A DNA stretch of 64,000 bases from Emydura subglobosa (lineage: Eukaryota; Chordata; Testudines; Chelidae): positions 58,243,849 through 58,307,848 of the forward strand of contig ML679941.1 of assembly GCA_007922225.1 (NCBI GenBank), written 5' to 3'. Below, piece by piece: positions 33,168 through 46,885 of the stretch. Below the pieces are notes generated by a model. It saw only the letters and a list, made by a program, of their open reading frames with translations, ran no database searches and had not been told where the DNA came from. A program made the translations under genes and the position numbers. The first letter of the stretch is position 1. Each line of letters starts with the position of its first letter.

Positions 33168-36100
33168 AGTGATGAGTCCCTGGGTGCTCCGCTGTAGGTG
33201 CAGCAGCACCTGTGCACCTGGGATCAGAGCTATTCAACAGCAATGCTCATCGGACCACACATGCGCAACTCCCTCCTCTCATGTTCGGTGTGGAACATGT
33301 GTATATATAGCGCTGTGCGGTTTGACTGCCCTGAGTTCCTTCTCTACCGCCTTCGGACCGAGGCAGAACCCTTTAACAGAGCCCATTTTACTTTCTTCTT
33401 GATTACCTTCTGACAGGGGACACAGCTCCACTGCAAGACCATGTACCTCAGGTACCATCTCCAAGAGAAGATCTAAAGATCCTACCAGGGCAGACTGACT
33501 GTCCTGGTGCTACCTTCCATTTCTGGCAACTCAGGCAAGCCCTCTACTTCATCTTCGCACTGATGCCCTTTTTGGCATTGGTGAAACCTTCAACAATGAT
33601 AGGAACATTGGCACCAACATCTAAATTCTCAGCACTGAGAAGTCCTCAGCACCGAAAAATACTTTGGCACTGAAAGATACCTCAGCACTGATAATCATGG
33701 GCACCAAAGAAATCTTTAGCGCCACCTGTCAGCCTTTCAAAAACATACCCGTTGGCACCATGCAATGTGGCAGCACCAATGATGATTTATCCACCGCTGC
33801 AGGTATCTGACAGATCTAAGGGAATCTGACAATCCAGAGTCTCAACTCCTCAGGTGAGATCTATCCCCAGTCCCACTGTACGGGGAGATTTTGAATAGAC
33901 CAATAAAAGGGCCAAGGTGATAGTGTACCATACTTGTTGCTAACAGCAGCCAAAATTGATAGGCCTTTCAGCAGGCCTGTGCAGCCGTGGCATGACTAAG
34001 CCAGAAGAGGAGGGGAGCCCCTTTATCAGCCTTTGCCTGACCCTGCTCCCCCTCCTTGATGCTCTGGTGGACATGCTGGGATCTGTGTTTCAGGAAAAGA
34101 CCAATAAGCTTATTTATGCATGCCCTGTGGGAGATGTTTGTCCCAGCCTCAAGGTGTGCAAATTCTGTCAGAACATACCTCGCTAATTAAGTACTCTGGT
34201 AACCTTAGGTCTAGCTTTTGAAACTTTTTTTCTTGTCTACTAACAAAGATAAATGGGGATGGATCTTTGTTTGGACTCAGTGGTGGGTGAGTGTGTTTTT
34301 TGGATTCTACAATGACAGCTAGAAGATCTGGCCAATTGGAAAACCATCGCTGTTCCCACTCGAAAGCCGCCCCAGACTTCGGCAATTATAATGGTTGAGG
34401 GTTGGGATGTTTTACTAACCTGTTGCGGACGTATGTAAATGTTTGAGCCTAAGTAAAAGTATACCTTTAAAGTAATAGCACACTTGGGTTGTGGTTGAGC
34501 CTAAGTAAAGCATAGCTTTGTAGTAAGAGAACTGTTGTGTTATACTGTTTCTACCAGTCCATCTATCAGCTGGACAGCCATGTCTCCATTTGACTCATTT
34601 CCTGACACCACCTCGCACAAAGTAAAGTTACCACTAGCTTTGGGTTGGCAGAACCCTGGGTAACACCACCATCACTAGACTCAAGACAGTCTTCATTCTT
34701 GCCTCCACGGACGGCAGCCCCCTTTCCTCAGTGATGCCGAAGGAGGAGGAGGGCCCATCTACATCTGAGCAGATGACATCAATGTACCCTGCTTAACCTC
34801 ACACTAATCAGGGAACCCAGGTTTGGCAGGGACCTCCATGGATGCAACCACATATCCCACTTCCACTTAACTGGCCATACTGGGACCTCTGAGCCATGTA
34901 TAGAGCACAATTCTGCAATCCCCGCAAGGCAACAAATCCAGAGACCTGCATATCTCCCCTCTCAGCCGGCTTCCCAACCTCAAGAGCTAGAATTGCCACA
35001 AATACTAATGGAAGAAATGGAATAGGAGGAAGAGGCTCCACCAGCCCTACATTTCTCATCATCACTGAACAAAGCCATCATGCCTCCACTCCCACAGCAG
35101 CAGACTACGTCAGACACTTTCAAGAACTCTTCAGCTGGGTGGCAGACTTCCCACATATTACACTGGAGGAGGTCAAGGAACATCCTTCATACATCCACTT
35201 CAGCCAAAAATTACATTTCCTATCAGCTAGGCACTACTCAAACCAGCAACCTATTATGACAGACCTCAGCTTCCATCCCACCTACATGCAAATATGCTGA
35301 TAGAAAATACTGTGTGCCAGCAAAAAATGCCAAGTTTTTATTTTTGTATCCTACCCTGAATTCGCTCATGGTTAATGCAGTGCGCCAGTAGGAGAAGGGC
35401 TGCCAAGTACCAATCTTGATGCACCCATCCTAATCAAGGTTGGAAATGTCTAGACTTATTCGGATGAAAATCTTATTAGTCAGCCATTCTCCAATTTAGA
35501 ATTTCCAATTATGAGGCCCTAATAGCCAAATATAATTACCTCAACCATTCTAAATAGAGGAGCTTTGCCAGGACCTACCGCAGACAAAAAAAACAATTCA
35601 TGCCTTCTTATATCAGAAGGCCACCTAATAGCCCAGAAGGCTCTACAAGACTCCTTGGACTTGGCGGATACTGCTGCTTGATCCAGAACTACCATGATAG
35701 TAATGAAGTGAGCATTATGGCCACACCTCTCAGGTTTCCGCAAAGAGGTACAGACAAAAGTCAAAGAGGTACCATTCAAGGGCCAAAAACTATTTTCCAA
35801 CTGCACAGACAATTCCCTGCACTCTTCACAGGATTCCCGAGCTCCTTTGTGATCTCTTGGAATATACCTCCTACAACCAAAGAGGAGATCAGGGAAATAC
35901 TAGCTTCCTCCACTCTCTCGACCGCGACAATACAACCCACAACCAGCAGTTTGACACTCAATGCCATTGCCAAAGGCCTTCAAACAGGCATAGACAACCC
36001 ATTGCACTATGGGTGACGTCCTATACACCTTCAGCCAAGCAACAAATTTGAAGGTATGGCTTAGGCCCTGAGAACCTCCCATCTATCTCCACCATCTGCC

Positions 36101-39006
36101 ACGTACCAACAGTTTTTGGCAACCGGCTATTTCATTTTTCCCATCTTGGACATTCATCAGTTAGGTCCTGGAGATAGTAAAGGAAGGACACTCCATCCCC
36201 TTCCTAGCTATACTGCCCTGCCACCTCCCCACTCACTGCATCCCTCTTCAGGAGCCTCTCTCATTAATCTATCCTACAGGGGGAAGAGAGACATATTATG
36301 CAACTAGGAGCCATAGAACAGGTACCTTCAAAACACAGAGGCTGAGGTTTCTATTCTCACTATTTCCTAGTTTGGAAGAAATCTGGTGGTTGGTGTCCCA
36401 TCCTAGATCTTCGCAATCTAAACAAGTTTGTCAAACTGCAGTGTTTCAAGATGGTTACCCTCTCCACTATCATCCCAGTACTGGAACAGGGGGACTAGTT
36501 CTCTACCCTTTACCTACAGGTTGCGTACTTCCATATTACTATACATCCTGCCCACAGGCATTTCCTATGTTTAATCGTGGGCAACTATCAATACCAGTAC
36601 AAAGTACTACCTTTCAGACTATCCACAGCACCATGGGTGTTCTCCAATGTCCTCGCAGTAGTTGCAGCCTATCTAAGTCATTATCTTTCCATACCTGGAT
36701 GACTGCCTTTTCAAAGCCCCATCTGAAAACTACACCTTTGGAGCAGTTCACATGTCAATGACTCTGTTCACAAAATTAGATCTTTTAGTCAATCTAAAAA
36801 AATCCACCTAATACAGCAACTGAAATTCATCAGCACACAGCTTATGCCATACAAGCCAGAGCCTTCCTACCACCTCAGGTTCAGGGCTATAACAGATCTG
36901 ATATCCACTGCACAGGTATTCCCCTCCCAGATCTCCCCACAAACATGCCTCCAGCTCCTAGGACATGTGATTGCAGCCACGTTTGTGTCAGACACACAAG
37001 ACTACACATGCAGGGTCTTCAGGGTTGGCTCCATACAGATTACCTCCCCCACAAACACAGCATACACAACTCTTATCCATGCCAAACTGAGTCAAGGACT
37101 CACTACTTTGGTGGACACATCTCAACAACATTTGTGTTGGGGTTCCCTTAGTGCAGCCATTACCTACCATGATTCTAACCACCGATGCCTCCCTCATCAG
37201 CTGGAGAGTGATCTACACAAAAACACTATACAGAGCAGATGGACACCTACCAAATCCACTTGATGCATCAACCTGTTAGAACTAAGAGCGGTCTGCAATG
37301 CCTGTCTACATTTCCTACCACTTCTCAAACAACAGATATGAGTGTTGACTACAATCTCACCTGTATGTATTACATCAGACAGACAGGGAGGAGCAAGATG
37401 TTCAGAGGTGATCAAGCTCTGGAATTGGTTTATTCAGAACACCATCTCCATTTCTGCCACATATCTTCCAGGGTGTCAGAACACCGCTATGGATGCACTA
37501 AACATGACATTCTTGCATGATCACAAATGGGAGCTGGATGTGTGAGCACTTCAACCCATATTTGACTGATGGGGTTGCCTATGATACACCTTTTCGCCAT
37601 TCAGCACAAAACCTGCTGCCCTCAATTCTCTTCCAGAATGGGATGGAGATGTGGCTCACCAGGAGATGCATTCCACATAACCTAGAATGCACCACTCCTT
37701 TATGTCTTCCCTCCCTTTTCTCTTCTGTTCTGAGTCCTACACAAGATTCAGGAGGACTAAGCTCCGGTTATACTAAGAGCCCCAACATGCCATGACAAGT
37801 TTGCTACACTTAGCTTTGCATGATGCTATGCCAACCTATCCATCTCCTCCTGACATTGTGGCTCCTCTCACAAGATGCTGGAGGCATTTGTCACCCCAAT
37901 CCTTGAATGCTCCACCTCAAAGCATGGTTCCTTCGTGGTTCCAGGGTCTGGAAATAGCCTGTTTAGAGGCAGTAAAATAGATACTACTGGATGGCAGACA
38001 TGACACTACCAGATGCATTTACACAAAAGTGGAAGAGATTTCAACACTGGTGTGCTCCACGGTAGTTCAACACAGTACATACTCTGTTACCACTCATATT
38101 GGTCTATGTCCTACAACTCTAACAGGATGGATTAGCCAACAGCTCTATTAGAGTACACCTGGCTGTAATTACTGCTTTTCACTACCCCATCAATGGCTAC
38201 TCGCTCTTAACACACCCTCTCACAAAGCGTTTCGTCAAAGGCATTCAAAATCTAAACACAGACATATGGGCCCCTACCCCAGTCTGGGACCCCAGCCTAG
38301 TCCTATTCCATTTGAACCAAGGGCAACCGGCTCAAACTTACACCTAGCAATGAAAATGGCCTTTCTCGTTGCCATCACATCTGCTTGACAGGTGAGAGAA
38401 ATCTCAGCCCTCATAGCATATCCTTCATATATGGTATTTCATAAGGACAAAGTGACACTTCGCCCACACCAAAAGTTCCTACCTAAAATTGTAACATCTT
38501 TTCACTTCAGCTACCCCATACATTCCCTTCTTTCCCAAACCACACAGTAACCAACAGGATGCAGTCTTTCACATTCTAGACATGAGGCGTATGTTGTCAT
38601 TCTATTTGGACAGGACTAGGTCATTCTGCAAATTGCCACAATTATTCATAACCAGGACAGAGATTGTACCGCTATAGCCAAACAACACCTCTCTAAGTGG
38701 ATCTCACAGCGCATACAGCTATCTTACAAACTTCATAGGCAAACACCTACCTTGATCAGGGCATCCTCCATATAATCACTATCAACTTCCATTGCACTCC
38801 TTAATAGTGTTCCCATTGAGGCTTCCACATGGGCGTCATCAGATATTTTCACCCAGCTCTATGCCATCATGCATGACTTCTACAGACATTCTCCTTGGAC
38901 ATATGGTCCTATCTTTGGCTATACAGACCCCTCCAAAGCCCCAATCTTCTGACTAGGAGCACTGCTTTCTAGTCACCTACAGTGGAGCATCCACGGGGAC
39001 ATCACT
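33168..39006 (+). mobile_element. DIRS-type tyrosine-recombinase retrotransposon, decayed
   Basis: About 5.8 kb with inverted terminal repeats: 33168-33200 and 38974-39006 are reverse complements over 33 bp with about 27 matches (core GCTCC.CTGTAGGTG). Domains in order: a promoter-like stretch (TGTATATATAGCGC, 33298); a low-complexity gag start with repeated GGCAC motifs (33560-33800); broken gag frames to about 36300; a reverse transcriptase at 36361-36745 (WKKSGGWCPILDLRNLNKFV, then YKVLPFRLSTAPWVFSNVLA) with stops; an RNase H region at 36840-37550 (CLQLLGHVIAATFV, NLLELRAV); and a recombinase region at about 38200-38900 (AFYLDRT-like reading near 38600). No target duplication is expected for this class. 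Dead by many stops. Confidence 0.8.
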
Positions 39007-39039
39007 TGGAGAAGAGAATGTTATTGAACTTGTGCAGTA

Positions 39040-40860
39040 ACTAAGGTGAAGGCAAGCAGAAAGATGCAATGGCCCTTTTAAGAACTGCATGCAGCCACAG
39101 TTGCTTGCACAGTGACACTTTAAAATTTTAAGTTATCCTTCTTTCTCCCCATTAAAACGGGTCATAAATAAAACTTTGTAGCATTAAAAAAACATCTGCC
39201 TTTATTCATTCATAGCTTGGGTGGACAGAGAAGGGGAGGGGCCACTGGAGTGAGGGTGGGAAATAAAGGCACAGCACAGACATACATTACTGCAGTTCAT
39301 TGCAAAATCGGTTTTTCAGTGCTTCCCAAAGCTGAAGTGATCTGCAATTGGCTTTGAGTGTAGCGCTGGATCTGGCGGCTCAAAATTTGCAGCCAGCCTA
39401 TCAGCCTCCACGGCCCAACCCTGGGGGAACTTTTCCCCCTTTGTTTCACACAAATTATGCAACACACAGCATGCAGATATAACTGATGGGATGTTCTTTT
39501 CACTGATTTCAAGCCTAGTAAGCAGACATCTCCATCTGGCTTTTAAACAGCCAAATGCACATTTCACCACCATTCTGCACTTGTTGAGCCTGTTATTGAA
39601 ATGCTCCTTCTCGCTGTCCAGGTGCCCAGTGTAGGGCTTCATTAGCCGAGGGAGCAAGGAGTAGGCAGGATCCCCCAGGATCACTATTGGCATTTCCACA
39701 TCTCCAATGTTTATTTTTTGGTCATGAAAGTGCCTGCCTGCATCTTATTGAACAGACCAGAGTTCCTAAAGATGAGCGCGTCATGCATCTTTCCAGACCA
39801 CCCCACACTGATATTGGTGAAACGTCCCTTGTGATCCACAAGGGGCTGCAACACCATTGAAAAGTATCCCTTCTGGTTTATATACTCTGTGGCAAGGTGA
39901 TCAGGTGCTAGGATAGGAATATGCATGCCATCAATTGCCCCCCTCTCAGTTTGGGAACCCCATTGCAGCAAACCCATCCACAAACCCATCCTGCACATTT
40001 CCCAAAGTCACTACCTTTTTTACCAGAAGCCTATTGATGGCCCTGCACACTTGCATCACAGCAGCTCCAATGGTGGATTTACCGACTCCAAATTGATTCC
40101 CAATTGACCAGTAGCAGTCTGGGGTTGCCAGCTTCCACAGAGTGATGGCCACTCGCTTCTCCACTCTCAGAGCTGGTCTCAAACGAGTATTTACGCACTT
40201 CAGGGCTTGGGACAGCTCCGTGCAAAGTTCAAGAAAAGTGGCCTATCGCATACGAAAGTTCTGCAGCCGCTGCTCATCATCCCACACCCATAACGATGCA
40301 ACCCCACCAATCTGTGCTTATTTCCCAGGACCAGACCGTCACTCCACGGACTGCAGATGATGTGTGACAGCCTGCAGCAAACGGGAATTGTTTTGCTCTG
40401 TGGCTTGTAGCAGGACGGCCTCAGTAACATCGCTATTTTCCATGCTGTGGTTCCTCTCTCGCCTTTGAAAATATTGCAGGATAAGCTATGAGCTATTTGT
40501 GATGCTCACAATGATAGTGCAGAGCTGAGCGGGCTTCATGTCTCTCCGGCAATGGTGTGTGTCCGGCATAGAAAAACAGCACGGAAAAGCATTTGCAGTT
40601 TGTTTGGGACAAGAAGGGAAGGGGAGGGAGCACGTTGCATCATGGGAGGATGACAAGCTTCCTAAAAGCCTCTGTGGCTAGTTGCACTGTGGGATAGCTA
40701 CCCACGCTTCACTGCTTTGAATGTCGACCCAAGCGTGGTGAGTGGAGATGCAAGAGCCTGGCGCAAGGAGCGTGGTGTGATCATGCTCCTACGACTTCTA
40801 AAATTCAGTGCGTGAAGTAAAGTAAATTGATTTCAGTCTGCAATGTGGACATACCCTCAG
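39040..40860 (-). mobile_element. PIF/Harbinger element with broken DDE transposase
   Basis: On the minus strand the transposase runs from about 40330 down to 39316 in three main pieces. The first, 40182-39946, reads VAITLWKLATPDCYWSIGNQ and GVGKSTIGAAVMQVCRAINR. The second, 39998-39711, is shifted in frame and includes GAIDGMHIPILAP and GWSGKMHDALIF. The third, 39699-39316, follows a stop and includes VILGDPAYSL and CAFGCLKARWRCLLTRL. These are HARBI1-family motifs, and the aspartates in IDGMH and KMHDA fit the first two catalytic residues. One frameshift and one stop break it. The flanks 40430-40860 (5') and 39060-39300 (3', with AATAAA) belong to the element. Confidence 0.85.
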
Positions 40861-40879
40861 TTTATAGGAATCGTGGAAA

Positions 40880-41810
40880 TGTTGTTCCTGTTTTATTTCT
40901 TAGAAAAGATTTAAAATTATTTTACCCCTTATCAAGGGGTCAGATTTTTCTCTTGTATATGGGATGCTGGGCTTCCTGAGTTTTAAAAGATGCCACTGTA
41001 ACTTTGTAAGCCTGAGTCTCCCCTCCTTGCAACTTCCAGACACCTCTTGGTACTGATAGGTTGGTCACCAACTGCACATGTTGTATTAGTTTGTATCTTA
41101 CGCAAAATACCATCCTGCCAGCCAATCCTTTAGTAGCTAAAACTAAAGGTTTATTATAAAAGAAACAAACAAGAAGAGATGTTAAATGGTCAAAGCAATC
41201 AGATACATACATATAACTTCAAAGTTCATATATATCAGATTCTTAGCAATATTGGGGTTATACAGATCCTCTGCAGTATATCCAGTACTTAACTGGGTCT
41301 GTCAGTCCTTTGCTTCAAAGCTTCAGCTGTAGAGAAGTTGATCCAGAGGTAAGAAGCAGGAATGAAGACAAAATGGAGAGGGTAGAGCTGCCTTTTATAC
41401 TTTCTGCCATGTGGCTTGTCCCAAACATAAGCTCACAGCACATGGGCATGGAAAAGCACTTGGAGTCCCCAGTCCACAGGCATGTCTGTACATGTCCTGC
41501 TGACTCATAGGCATAGCTCCTGGCTTCTCTCCCTGGGCCTCTTGATTACTGTTGATGGGCCACAAAGCAGGCTGGCTAGTGCTGATGCTGATCCACCTGG
41601 GGGTGTCACCCAGTAGCACAGCACAAGTTTCAGTTATATATATCACACATTCATAACTTACAACATAAAGATGAAACATATAGATAAGCTTATCATATTT
41701 AACAAATCATAACTTTCCACTGATACCTCACATGACATATCTTGTAAGATTCATTGAAATATTTATCAATATTATTATAAATGGTCACCTCTAATCCATA
41801 CAGCATCACA
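40880..41810 (-). mobile_element. probable LTR (endogenous-retrovirus-like), minus strand
   Basis: Read on the minus strand the block starts TGTGATGCTGTATGG at 41810, has a TATA box GTATAAAAGG (41391-41400) and a poly(A) signal AATAAA (41150-41155) about 240 bp later, consistent with U3-R-U5. The 3' end is uncertain and no target duplication was found. No coding region lies beside it, so it is probably a solo LTR. Confidence 0.45.
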
Positions 41811-41819
41811 CCTCCTCTC

Positions 41820-43930
41820 CACTCTAATTCAATAGAGGAGACCTTTGAGGAGCAAGAGACAAGGGTGGATCAGGAGGTCACCCCCTTACAAATGTCTTCA
41901 TCACCTGATTAGGTAGTAATGATGCTGCCGCCACCGCCATCATCATTGGCTGATGACTTTTGGCAGTTCCAGGACCCAATGAAGTGGGTTACAGAGGCAC
42001 TTCAAATTCACCTGGGAGAAATCCAGGATTCCCATTACAAGGTCTTGGGCATATTGCATGTTTCTACTTCAGCATGGATAGCAGCACCAATTAATGAAGC
42101 ACTCCTTGAGCCAGCCAAGACCATCTGGCAAACTCTAGCAACAGCACCCCCTAATGCAAGCATGTCAATAAATACGAGTTCTGGCCAGGGATTGTGAGTC
42201 TTTTGTTTTTACACCCTGCACCAAATTCTCTGGTCATAGATGCAGTTAATGAAAGGGAGCTTTATTCTTAAATTTACCCCACATAACAAGTAAGTAGCTG
42301 GACCTTTTTGGTCATAAAAACTACTCTTTGGTGACACCGTTCAAGAGTGCAAATCACCGGGTGCTGATTTCAAAATATGATTATCTCAATTATGAGAAGT
42401 TCTGTGCTTTTTGTTGACCATTCACTGCAGAAACATTGAGATCAGTTTAGTGCCCTAATAAAGGAGGGTCTGCTCTTGGCGAAGACATCTTTGCAGGCTT
42501 CACTTTATAGGCCTGGATTGACATGACTAAACAGAAGGAAAGCCTCATTTCTTGGAAGAGAGGATTAGGGAGGTAACTAGGTCAATAGACTGAAAATGGA
42601 ACATTTGTGCTAAGATAAGTACAGATTGTCTGAGCCAAGTAAGATAAAAAAGAGACCACCCAGCAAACCATTTACTATGAACAACAATACTGGCTCATTT
42701 TATCCAACATAGAGATAGGTTGAAAAGTATGTAGAACATGAACAATGCATAGACAGAGCATGCTGCACAGGGATTGGTTTCTGAAAAGTAACCAAGCCAA
42801 TCTAAAAATGTGTGATGCAGTGTGTGAAAAGGGAGAGTGTTTCTGTTTAACTTCTGGAATTGTAACGTACCCTGCATCCATCACCCCAAATTTATCTGAG
42901 TCTGATCACCTCAGCGTAGCATTGTTATATGCCAAACAAAGATACCTGAGTGATGAAGTCTGGAGTTGAACTGAGTTCTTGGGAAGCTGAGTAGAAAGCA
43001 GTCTCTGAGGGAATCCCTACATACTTTACACGGGTGACTGTGCTGCCAGGTCTATTTCCACCGCAATAGTGAGGAGATGAGCTTAGTGTCTTCAATTGCC
43101 CGGTTTCCCATGGGAGGTACATTTGATTGAAGACTTGCCATTTGATGGCCACAAGCTCTTTGACTCTCAGACAACTCACTTCATTCCCTAAAGGACTCTA
43201 GGGCTACACTTAGATCCCTTGGGATATATACATCTGCAAAGAAAAGTAAATTCAGCAGGTCTCAATCAGCACAAAGATCCCATCCTGTTCAGTTTTCCAC
43301 CATCTGGACAGCTGGATAAGAGATTAAGATTTTTCTAAAAAGAAGTAACTACTACCCTGACTGCTTCATCCCAGCCACCAGCATCTTCCAAATACCAGTT
43401 TGATGGTTATTTGAGAATCTGAACTATCCAATACTCAGCTGCACTCTTCCACTTCTTTTCCTCAATTTGGACACTACCTCTTTCAGTACAAGCAGGCATA
43501 GGAAAGTATAACATGAGACAAATGGGTATTAGAGACCATTACTACTGGATATACTATCCAGTTTTCCTCCATCCTGCCCTCCCACCTGCCTCCCATTCCT
43601 CTTCCAGGACCCCTCTCATGCTCAGTTGCTGAGACTGGAGATCATCTCGCTCCCAAGTCTAGTGGCTATAGAACCAGATCAATTTCAACACAAAGGAAAA
43701 GGGTATTCAAAGTATTTTCTGATATGCAGTAAAAATGGGGGCTGGTGGCCACTAGTAGATCTCAAGACAGTTAAAAGAGTATGTCAGACATCTGAAATTC
43801 AGAATGAAGTCCCTAGCAGCTATAATTCCCTCCCTGGAGTCAAAGGACTGGTTTGCAATTCTCTACCTCAAAGATTTGTTTCTGGCAACCTGATCTTTAC
43901 TGCCACAGAATACAGTTCGAAGTAGGCTCC
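41820..43930 (+). mobile_element. second decayed DIRS element (gag and start of RT)
   Basis: ORF 41919-42197 resembles DIRS gag (LLEPAKTIWQTLATAPPNAS; the KTIWQTPA type of motif is characteristic). At 43660-43760 a frame reads KGYSKYFLICSKNGGWWPLVDLK, the start of the reverse transcriptase; the sequence then diverges. Both pieces are on the plus strand with stops between them. The recombinase end and the inverted termini were not found. Confidence 0.55.
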
Positions 43931-46799
43931 CAAATTTAAAGGGATTTTTTTGACTATCCTCTTTATTTTGTTCTGTCTATGTAAGAAACATAGGATGATG
44001 TAAAAACAACAAAAGACAGTGCCCCATATGCAGGGGAAGATTGAATTTGGAAAAATAGTGAACAGGAGCTGTCTTGTGAGTGGAATTTTATAACCCAAAA
44101 TGCTATCTAGTGCTGGAAGAAGAAATGTTAAGTCCATATTTCTTATGCTTGGTTTGTTAAGGATGGTTTGTAGTTCTAAAAATTGTAAATATCTTTACTT
44201 AATTCAAATTTTCATCTAATTTTCATCTTTGAAGGCTTCAGGCCATATGGAGAGTGGGGGCGCATTGTATAAATTTGAAATGCGTGGTTTTAAGTTAGTA
44301 GGACCTTTGGTTCCTAACTCCTGTGTCTGTATGCTATTTGCTTGTATTTGAAGGGTTTAGCTGACTTCATGTACAAAATGCAAGATAACATGTATTCTAT
44401 ACCATATCTGAGATTAAAATTTTACTTATATTCCTGAACAAAAATTGCATTAAAATGGAATTCAGACTGAGAATATAGATATCAGCCATTTAGAGGAACT
44501 GGGAATTGTGATTATCCCCAAAATAAGTATTTTAAACCCAGGAAATTCAGAGATAAGGTTAACTTTAAGACAAATCTAAACATCTTTAGTTGTGGAAATG
44601 CACAGTTAAGACACCCAAACAACCTTAACTCTGTACTGTAGGGACACCTTGCAGTAACTATACAGTTATAATTAATGCATTTTTAGTGTTTGTAGTACTA
44701 GATTAAATGTCACAATTTTTTTCTTTCTCCATCCATCCACCCCACCCCCCCCAGAGTATCACTGTATGGCAGCAATAAGGTTGTTTGACTGCCTTAATTG
44801 TATCAAACCTGAGAAAAGGAAACATCTATAAGAGCATGCATAATGAAAGTATCTGTAGGGGGTGGGAGGGACTGATAAGGCCTACTTCACTATGAGAATA
44901 CAAACTAAGACAACACACTACTTCCTGTATAACTTAGTAAAATACTGCTCTATTAAGTTATACTAGGGTAAAATTGGATCATTTTAAGAAATTGCTTGGC
45001 AGTTTCCCTGATCCCTGTGACCAGAAATAACCTAACCAAGGGAAACATTTCCATTCAAGGATCTGGAGCTATTCAACTCCTGGGCCTAGCTATAGAACTC
45101 TAGGAAGGAAAGGTGTCTGGAAAAGGGGAAAGGACAAGAGGTGAGGCAGTTGGATCCTGAGAGATTGAGAGGGATATGAACATCAAGAAACTAAAAACAA
45201 GCAAGTATCTTGGCCCCATAAGATTTCCAAACAGCATAATGCTAGGAGTTGGGTTCTAATGGTTTCTATATCTATACCCAGAGGTGCCAAAGGTTTTTTA
45301 AATTTTGTAGCAGACAGAAAAAGGACACTATAAGCCAAGTCTCTGACCAAACAGCAGTAACTGAGGACACATCAGTTATCCACATGTAAAACCTCTCTGG
45401 TGAATTTTGAAAGTGCAAATGCTTTCATTTAGCCAATGTTCCTCTCTTTAAAGTGTATCTGGGAAGGGAGAAATTTTTTATGCAGCTTGTTATCCTGCTT
45501 TTGTCCCAGAGTATGTAAAGGTATTCAGCTGAAAAACAAAGATAATATTGTTCCATCTTCGCTTTGTGGAAAGATCTGGGACTCCAGGTATTCAGCCACT
45601 GGAAGCAGTGGGGAAAGAACATCTACAACAAGCAAGGGGCACAAAAACTACAGTTCAGAATTTCACTGTATTTTTTTCACCAGAGAATAATCTAGCCAAC
45701 ATGTCACTAGACTGGTAGATCTTGAGAAGCAGAACAGTAAAATGGCCTGTTGGCTGCCAAAGAAGATGGGGCTATGGGAGAGAAGGTCCTATTAAATCAG
45801 GAACTTGAAGGCATGCTTTTCTTAGGGATGCTACAGCATTTTGCAGTACACATTAGATCTTCTTCAAAAACTATGAAATTAGCCTGGAACTATTCCATTA
45901 ATAGGAAGGGGTTTGGATGTATTTCACTGGGCCCCCCAAAATCATTTTGCAATCAAATTTGAGTTTGTTTACCCTTATTCTAAAAGGGTGTTGCTTTCAG
46001 ATAAGTTTATTTGTGACAAGCTTTCATAATATGTTAGATTTTTACCATCTGAATTTTCCTCTCCATTTCACCACTTCATTTATTGGGGTATCTGTTTTGT
46101 ATGAAATTACTTCCATTTTGTCTTCCAGAGTTATATTCAGGCATTAATCTTACAGGTAGATTAATCAGCTCCAGTACTACTTCAGTTAAACAGCCTTTGT
46201 ATGAATCTTTCACCAGAAGTAGGATGATATCCTAACTTTCAACTCACAGCCTGCACTCATCTGAGATAAGTCAGTGCTGTTGGTTTGGTCTTTATTATTA
46301 AGCACTTTGGTCCCATTTAAGCATATTTTAACTTGAAGTCTGATTAACTTCAATAGGATTACTCTGTGCTTCATGTTAAGCAAGTTCTTAAATATTTTTG
46401 GTGAATCAAAGTCTTATCTCAAGAATTTAAATTAGTTGTAAAGAGCATGCAAATCTCTTTTCTGAAAGTTATTTTGGGAGTATATTGGGTTTCCTGCCTA
46501 CGAAAAATTATCATTTAATATCTACCTTAATTACAGCCACGCTGTACCCCTAGATATTCATTTTAAATAAATTTGTATACTATGTAATATTTGACTTATA
46601 AATCACTGGCTTTTTCCCTTTTGAGAAAGAGAGGAAGGAGAACAGTGGGAAAAAAAATGTTTTCCGGGAAGTGTCATGAATTGTTAAAATATGCTGAGAA
46701 TGTTTTATCCTGAGATGTTTAACATTTTAAATGTATGATCTTGTTAAAATTGTACACAGTGAGATTTATCTAATAGAAAATTTTCTTCTGCCTTTGTAG

Positions 46800-46885
46800 T
46801 GGCAATTACCCAAGAAAACCTTATAAAGCAGGACAATCATGCAGTCTGTGCTCAGAAGAGGACACCTGTGTGGACAAGCTATGTA
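46800..46885 (+). CDS. GLIPR1-like protein, exon 4 (cysteine-rich hinge)
   Basis: 86 nt, acceptor CTTTGTAG|TGGCAA, donor TGTA|GTAAGT. With the two bases from exon 3 it begins SGNYPRKPYKAG and encodes the hinge cysteines 193, 196, 202 and 207 (SCSLC..EDTCVDKLC). The pattern C-x2-C-x5-C-x4-C is the same as in human GLIPR1 and GLIPR1L1. It leaves one base for exon 5. Confidence 0.93.

Noticed and set aside
39316..40182. A domesticated HARBI1-type host gene
   Set aside because: The transposase is broken by a frameshift and a stop and is embedded in element flanks shared with another truncated copy in this window.
43931..46799. Hidden exons in the unique part of intron 3
   Set aside because: Only short frames without recognisable motifs, and the protein is already complete in phase from exon 3 to exon 4.
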